From the NCBI GenBank assembly GCA_001430745.1, contig KQ481983.1:1106555-1129518 (forward strand): 22,964 nucleotides of DNA. The letters run 5' to 3'. The notes beneath the pieces were generated by a model. It searched no databases and was not told where the DNA came from. It saw only the letters and a list, made by a program, of their open reading frames with translations. Numbering within the stretch: position 1 is the stretch's first letter; each line of letters starts with the position of its first letter. Source of the DNA: Auxenochlorella pyrenoidosa (Eukaryota > Chlorophyta > Trebouxiophyceae > Chlorellales > Chlorellaceae). Shown piece after piece: positions 18,602-22,964 of the stretch. The position numbers were made by a program, and so were the translations under genes.

Positions 18602-20642
18602 CTATTCCGACTGGGCGCGACCACCGCCGCCATGCTCTGCCACCTGCCAGACCGTGTATGGCCGCTGCCCTGCCTTGCAGATGATGGCCGCTGGTGCCAG
18701 CTGCCAGCTCTGGACAGCCAGCTGCTCGGCCGCCTCCCGCACCTCAGGCGCTGCCAGCGCTGCCTGCAGCTGCTGCTCTTCGCTACCCAGTAACCAGGCG
18801 ACTGCAGGCAGGGGCGGACAAGGAACCAACTGCTGGGCCCGCTGAAATTGCAACGAGGCGATTTGGCGAAACGTGCCTCATTCGGCGGGCAGTTGGCACT
18901 CCGGAACCGGGATGAGGCAGGCAGGCAGGCAGGCCATGGCGGGCCCTGTCTGGCCGCGCCCCTCCAACCACGCAGCCAGGGCAGGCGGCAGCATCCCAGA
19001 AAAGGCTCACCGGAGGCGTGGGGCCGGGGGACAGCATGGAAGCGGGGAAGGCCGTGGGAAGCAAACACGCTGCTGATGGCGTGACAGAGCGACACCAGTT
19101 GGGGGCTGTACTGCTGCTGCTGCTGCTGCTGCTGCCGCTCCTTTGCCTCCTCTTCCTCCTCTTCCTCCCTCTGTTCACGCTGCTGCACTGCATCTGGGGC
19201 CGCCTCGCGGCCTGCTGGATCCAGCACAGCACAGCCGCCAACAACAGGCCCGCCGGCACGGCCGTCCGCAGCCGCCCTGGCGGCTGCTTCGCTGCCGCCG
19301 CCGATGGTGCCGCAGCTGCTGCCTGCACAGCCACGGGTGCAGCCCTTGCTGCTGCCAGCTGCATTGGGGCGGCAGGCTGCCAGCGCCAGGAAGGTGCGGC
19401 TCCCCTCGTCGTTCACTAGCACCTCGGGCTGCCCCATGCATATCGAGAATGTGTCCTGCTGCCTGCAGGCAAAGGGCGGCGGGCATGCAGGGCTGGCGGC
19501 GTCAACCCCGGCATCTGGCAATGTGTCCACCAGCTGCCGGTGTGGCACAGCAGTGGCCCCTGCAGGCAGGGGCGCACGCGGCAGGGCAGCATGCGTGCAG
19601 AGGCTGCCCATTATCTGCTGTATGCTGCTGGCTGCTCTGCCCGCGGCTCGGCGCAGAATAGCCGGCAGCTGGTTGCGGTGCGCAGGCGTGAGGGGGCTGG
19701 GGGCGGAGGAGGCGCGAGGCGGCAGGCACCCGCCCTGACCTCACCTGAGCCGGCGCCGAAGCGACTCGACCAGCGGCTCTATCTGGTGCAGCTTCAGGGG
19801 CACGGTGCGAGAAAGGCTGATGTGGTACAGGCCCTGGGCCTGGGCAGGCGCCTGCGGTGTACCCGCCGCTGGCGGCGCCGCGCCAGGCAGGGCTGCACCC
19901 TGGCGCGTGCCGCTTGGCGGGGCATGCACCACCGCATGCAGGGCCGGCAGGCGGGCGGACACCGCGGACAGCAGCTCGTCCAGCGGGCCCTGGCAGCTGG
20001 GCGGCGTCGGCACTGAAGCAGCCAATGGTGGGGGGACGGAACATTGGGATGATGCAGCAGGGGCGCAGGGTGCCTGGCTACCACCTAACGGCACTGGCGT
20101 GGTCTATGCAGGGGCACAGAGAGCAGGCTCCTAGCAAGCCGTCAGCAAGTTTGGTCCCCGCCCCACCCCAGCGCGCACCCTCTATGTAGACGTGCGTTGC
20201 AAAGCTGCCGGGTACGTGCGGGAAGGTGCGGGCACGGCCCTGGTGCAGGAGCGTCCTCTCAAGCTCCCGCTGCTGCGCCGCCGGCGGCGGAGAATATGAG
20301 CCGTCGAGCAGGGCAACAGCAGGCGGGAGCAGAGATTGGGGAGGAGGGGGCGCTGCGTGGATAGCTCTAGGGTCGTCGCCAGGGGCCAGGCAGGCGGGAG
20401 CGTCGGGCCTGCAGCCAGGGTGGGGGGTGGGAGCGGCAGCGGTGTCGGGCAGAGGCAGGCGGCAGCCCTGCGACACACTGGCGACCTCAAGGCAATTCTC
20501 ATGTCACCACAGTTGCATAGAAATTGGCAAAGCAGCGCCAGGCGCACCCTTTTCTGCGCTTGTGAGGCCGAAGGGCCTCAACCGGCTCCTTTTCGCTGCC
20601 GCTATCCTCACACTCGCTGCCATACTGCAGAAGAGCATCCAT
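18602..20642 (-). CDS. USB1: U6 snRNA phosphodiesterase USB1 (Mpn1), five exons
   Basis: USB1 is a nuclear 2H phosphodiesterase that trims the oligo(U) tail of U6 snRNA to stabilise it. Exons right to left: 20642-20548, 20408-20179, 20012-19745, 19462-19011, 18801-18602. All phases agree and give 414 residues, stop TAG. The N-terminus MDALLQYGSECEDSGSE resembles the YSSSGSEDE start of animal USB1. Next come ARTFPHVPGSFATHVYIE, the first catalytic HxS motif (H172-I-S174 in YHISLSRTVPL), the core segment ending GSRTFLALA, and the second HxS motif (H346-A-S348 in RPHASVAW). About 87 residues rich in Gly, Ala, Glu and Gln (roughly 229-315, ending in eight Gln) are inserted before the second motif, where human USB1 has a short loop. 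The gene starts 183 bp from the divergent MED11 start. The first two exons are the least certain, because an alternative acceptor exists at 20478 before exon 2. Confidence 0.92.
19111..19135 (-). repeat. CAG repeat coding Q8 in USB1
   Basis: A (CAG)n tract, read on the minus strand, encodes eight glutamines directly before YSPQLVSLCHAIS in USB1 exon 4. A GAG-rich stretch coding seven Glu lies just upstream in the transcript. Confidence 0.9.
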
Positions 20643-20825
20643 TGCTCATGGATGGAGGGCGATCAAATGAAGCAGTGCCAAATGGTGCCGGTCAGGGTTC
20701 TGAAGTGTCGACATGGGCAGTGCTGGGTACTATAATCCTCCTTGAATTGTTCCTTGCCATTGCCACTCTTCATCAAATCGTCGACCTCAAGGGGCCCGCC
20801 TCTAGACAAGCGAGACCACTGAGCA
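20643..20825. promoter_or_regulatory. Compact bidirectional promoter between USB1 and MED11
   Basis: Only 183 bp separate the two ATG codons on opposite strands. A TATAAT sequence at 20731-20736 lies 90 nt before the MED11 ATG. Two GTCGAC palindromes (20707-20712 and 20780-20785) flank the middle of the region. Their role is unknown. Confidence 0.55.
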
Positions 20826-21737
20826 ATGAGCGGGCCAAGCGACCTGGAGCGGCTACAGGACGCAGAGCAGGTTGGCAGCATTGAGATGTTTATCCAGGAA
20901 TGCCGTCAGGCACGCGCTCCGCTCTGCCAAAGCTGCCGCCGCTCTGCCGCTGCCTGCCGCCAGCCGCCGCTGCCGCCGACATCGCCCGATCACGCCTCCC
21001 CTCGTGCAGAGGCTGCTATCGGCGCTCGAAGCAGCGCAGCAGGTGGTGGAGCTGCTGGCAGGCGGCGCCCCGCAGCAAGAGCTGGAGCGGCTCTGCAGCT
21101 CGTTCCTGGATGATGTGCAGGTGGGGAAGCCGGTGCAGGAGCAGCACCTGGGTCCTTTGAGGTTCTGCATGCCAGCTGCTGCCAGCTGTACGCCACGGCT
21201 GCGCCTACTCAGCCATCCATCTGGGAGTTATCCGCGTGTGAGCAGAAAGCAGGCACAGCAGACAAGGTGGAGGTCCGAACTTGGCTGTTGCGGCTGGCAG
21301 CTGAGGAGACAGAACTGCCTCCACGGGCGCCAGGCTGTGTCGCCTGCAAGCTGCGCATCAGACCCTTGCGCGTACCCGCGGACGCTGCCACGCCACGCAA
21401 GGCCTTTTGCACAGCTGCACTGGAGGGCCCCGGCCCGCTGGTCACACCCTCCGGCCCCCAGTGGCTCGCCTGGCGCGGCCCCTGGCCTGAGGCCCCTTCC
21501 CTGCCTCCCCTGTGGCCCCACCCGCAGAGCTCCCAGGTCACCCTGCTGCAGCTGGCAGACAAGCACCAGCAGGCGCTGCCGCTGCAGTGCAACGACTACC
21601 GGCAACGACTCGAGCTGCTCGCAGCCCGCACGCAAGCAGAGGCGGCAGAGGCGCAGCTGGCGGCGGCAGCAGCAGCGGGCCCAGTGGCAGCAGGTTCAGG
21701 AGAAGCGGTGCAGCAGCAGCACCCCCAAGCTGGGTAG
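20826..21737 (+). CDS. MED11: Mediator complex subunit 11 (MED11), three exons
   Basis: MED11 is a small helical head-module subunit of the Mediator coactivator of RNA polymerase II, pairing with MED22. Exons: 20826-20870, 21010-21120 and 21537-21737, all in phase 0, giving 118 residues; plant MED11 is of similar size. Conserved points: SDLERLQDAEQ followed by RLLSALEAAQQVVELLAGG matches the LQRLQ-VE...R-LELAG helix; FLDDVQVTLLQLADKH matches the IKDIQVTLRDEI segment; and CNDYRQRLE matches the KCDYNSR segment. The last 35 residues are Ala/Gln-rich. An alternative acceptor at 21527 would add SSQ before VTL. The family is fast-evolving and the match is by eye, so this call is less certain than the others. 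Confidence 0.7.
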
Positions 21738-22207
21738 CAGTGGATGCGTCTCTGCACTTCATCACCGACCGCTCACGCCTAGTCAGCCCCAGCTGGAGGG
21801 TCACCTGACAGGCCACCTCTGCTGACTTGTTTCTTGTATTCAACTTGACTTCGTGTGACTTGCACGCATGCAACACAGCGTTCTGCAAGTCTGAAGGAGC
21901 ATCGACCTGCAAGGGTGGCGGTCGCACCATGTTGTCTGCAGCCCCCTGCCTCTCTTTCACGACCTCATGGGATCCCAACTCCTGCACGTCTTGCATGGAG
22001 GGTATGGGTCACGTGCTTTTGTACACACCTCAGAGGCAGCCAGCTGTCATAAAGGGCGTGCCCCGTGTTGGTGTGGTGTTGAAAGCTCATCGCGATGCTG
22101 CCAGCCCCCAGTACATGACACGCTTGCATGCCCGCTTGTCTTGGCTTCGCAGGTCTGCGCTCCTGCAGGCCCTGCAGTTGCCAGCAGCGCCTGGCACCCC
22201 GGCGCCC

Positions 22208-22212
22208 TGTAA
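22208..22212 (+). terminator. Candidate TGTAA poly(A) signal of MED11
   Basis: A plus-strand TGTAA in the MED11 3' region. It is rather distant, so a cryptic nearer signal is possible. Confidence 0.35.
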
Positions 22213-22441
22213 ACATCAAGCCTCGCAGCTCCTGCTTCTCCACCAAGCAGCGCTTCATTGCCTGCTGTGCCGTCAAGGGAGGGCCACACCCTGCCCTAAC
22301 GTAGTCAGCGCAGAGAAGTTATGAGCTGCCGACCTGGCGGGTGTTGTGCCTCCTCGTCTCCTCCAGTTTCCTGCCTGGCAGAGGTGCAAAGATGCGCTGC
22401 TGGCCTCACACCAAATACGCAAGCCGACAGGTGACTGAGAG

Positions 22442-22446
22442 TTACA
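22442..22446 (-). terminator. TGTAA poly(A) signal of the Tim8-like gene
   Basis: Minus-strand TGTAA 123 nt after the Tim8-like stop codon. Confidence 0.6.
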
Positions 22447-22568
22447 AACCACGGTGGGGAATGACAGGAAGGGCAGGGGGCAGGAGGAGGATGACAGCAG
22501 GCGCAGTGCGGGCGGAAAAACTGCGGCAGGTCAGGCTGACGCGCCGAAGCGACAAGCTGCTCGTCAGG

Positions 22569-22950
22569 TCAGAATTCGCTGTGCTGGCTGGCGTTGGCCT
22601 TGGACTGGAAGTATTTGACCTGCCTCGGGTACATATGGGAGAGAAAGGCAGCTTCAAGTGCAGAGCTTGCAGAGAGCACTGCAGCACCAGGCTTTGTGCA
22701 CTGAGGTGTCAAGTCGCTGCCACCGGCATGCCCAGCAGCAGGCGCAGCGCCTGCTGGCCACGCCAGAGCCTGTCACAGGGAGAGTTCAGGACATGCACGC
22801 GGTGCCCGGCTGCCCAGCACCGACGCAGGCCACAGGCTGGCGAGCAGCGCAGCCGGCATGGCGGCGGGCGCACCACAAACTGCGTCGACTCAAGGAAGCG
22901 GCGCGCGCAGTTGTCCATGCAGCTCTGCTCCTTGGAAGACATGTAGTTGC
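22569..22950 (-). CDS. Small Tim chaperone, Tim8-like, 3' part (5' end beyond window)
   Basis: Small Tim proteins chaperone hydrophobic precursors across the mitochondrial intermembrane space. Two exons are visible: 22950-22874 and 22619-22569, joined in phase 0. The first begins two bases into a codon after a CAG acceptor, so at least one exon lies to the right of the window. The protein reads NYMSSKEQSCMDNCARRF, then LESTQFV, then VKYFQSKANASQHSEF and TGA. This is the second half of the family's twin CX3C motif (C-MDN-C), then the second helix. The ARRFLESTQFVVKYFQ pattern resembles the Tim8 ERFIDTSQFI segment more than Tim9, Tim10 or Tim13, but the first CX3C motif, needed to be sure, is missing. 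ATG codons inside the exon are internal methionines. Confidence 0.8.
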
Positions 22951-22964
22951 CTGCGGCAGTGTGT

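Larger units (their letters stand above)
21738..22568. other. Convergent 3' regions of MED11 and Tim8-like genes
   Basis: This region includes the MED11 3' UTR with a possible TGTAA at 22208-22212, 471 nt after the stop. The right end is the Tim8-like gene 3' UTR. Short open frames exist on both strands, but I recognise no gene. Confidence 0.5.

Noticed and set aside
1..22964. Bacterial, phage or viral origin of any segment
   Set aside because: All recognised genes are eukaryotic housekeeping genes with GT-AG introns and similar base composition; no sign of a foreign block.

Overview
This window reads as nuclear DNA of a unicellular green alga, most likely a Chlorella-type trebouxiophyte. 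It is GC-rich. The genes have many short introns, with GTGAGC or GTGCGC donors and C-rich tracts before CAG acceptors. Coding regions carry polyQ, polyA and polyG runs. TGTAA poly(A) signals, typical of green algae, lie downstream of several genes. Both strands are densely used. I saw no bacterial operons, CRISPR arrays, transposons or viral genes. The genus is an inference.

Eight protein genes can be reconstructed exon by exon; I checked splice phases by hand. From left to right: (1) TSEN34, a catalytic subunit of tRNA-splicing endonuclease, minus strand, 2345-565. (2) A plant RS-subfamily SR splicing factor (RS31/RS40/RS41-like), plus strand, 2797-5564. (3) SEC61 gamma, minus strand, 6978-6073. 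(4) A plant-type AlgH/UPF0301 (DUF179) protein with a likely plastid transit peptide, minus strand, 11762-9134; a 372-N assembly gap lies inside it. (5) An ankyrin-repeat RING-finger E3 ligase of the XB3/XBAT31 type, plus strand, 13030-17880. (6) USB1, the U6 snRNA 3'-end phosphodiesterase, minus strand, 20642-18602. (7) MED11, a Mediator head subunit, plus strand, 20826-21737. (8) The 3' part of a small Tim (Tim8-like) gene, minus strand, entering from the right edge and ending at 22569.

The genes do not form a pathway, although four of the eight act in RNA synthesis or processing (TSEN34, RS factor, USB1, MED11). Divergent pairs share short promoter regions: 451 bp for TSEN34/RS, 1.27 kb for AlgH/ankyrin-RING, and only 183 bp between the start codons of USB1 and MED11. 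Convergent pairs are RS/SEC61G, ankyrin-RING/USB1 and MED11/Tim8. The largest stretches where I see no gene are 6979-9133 and 11763-13029.

The strongest leads for follow-up are in the RS splicing-factor gene. The real exon-5 acceptor is preceded by two tandem near-copies that would shift the frame, the next intron holds a plausible stop-containing cassette exon, and two introns are stop-free multiples of three. Other leads are a GC-AG intron in the AlgH gene, three overlapping G-rich donors in the ankyrin-RING gene, and a large low-complexity insertion between the two catalytic halves of USB1. I found no clearly new biological system. Gene identities come from my reading of conserved motifs, not from a database search.
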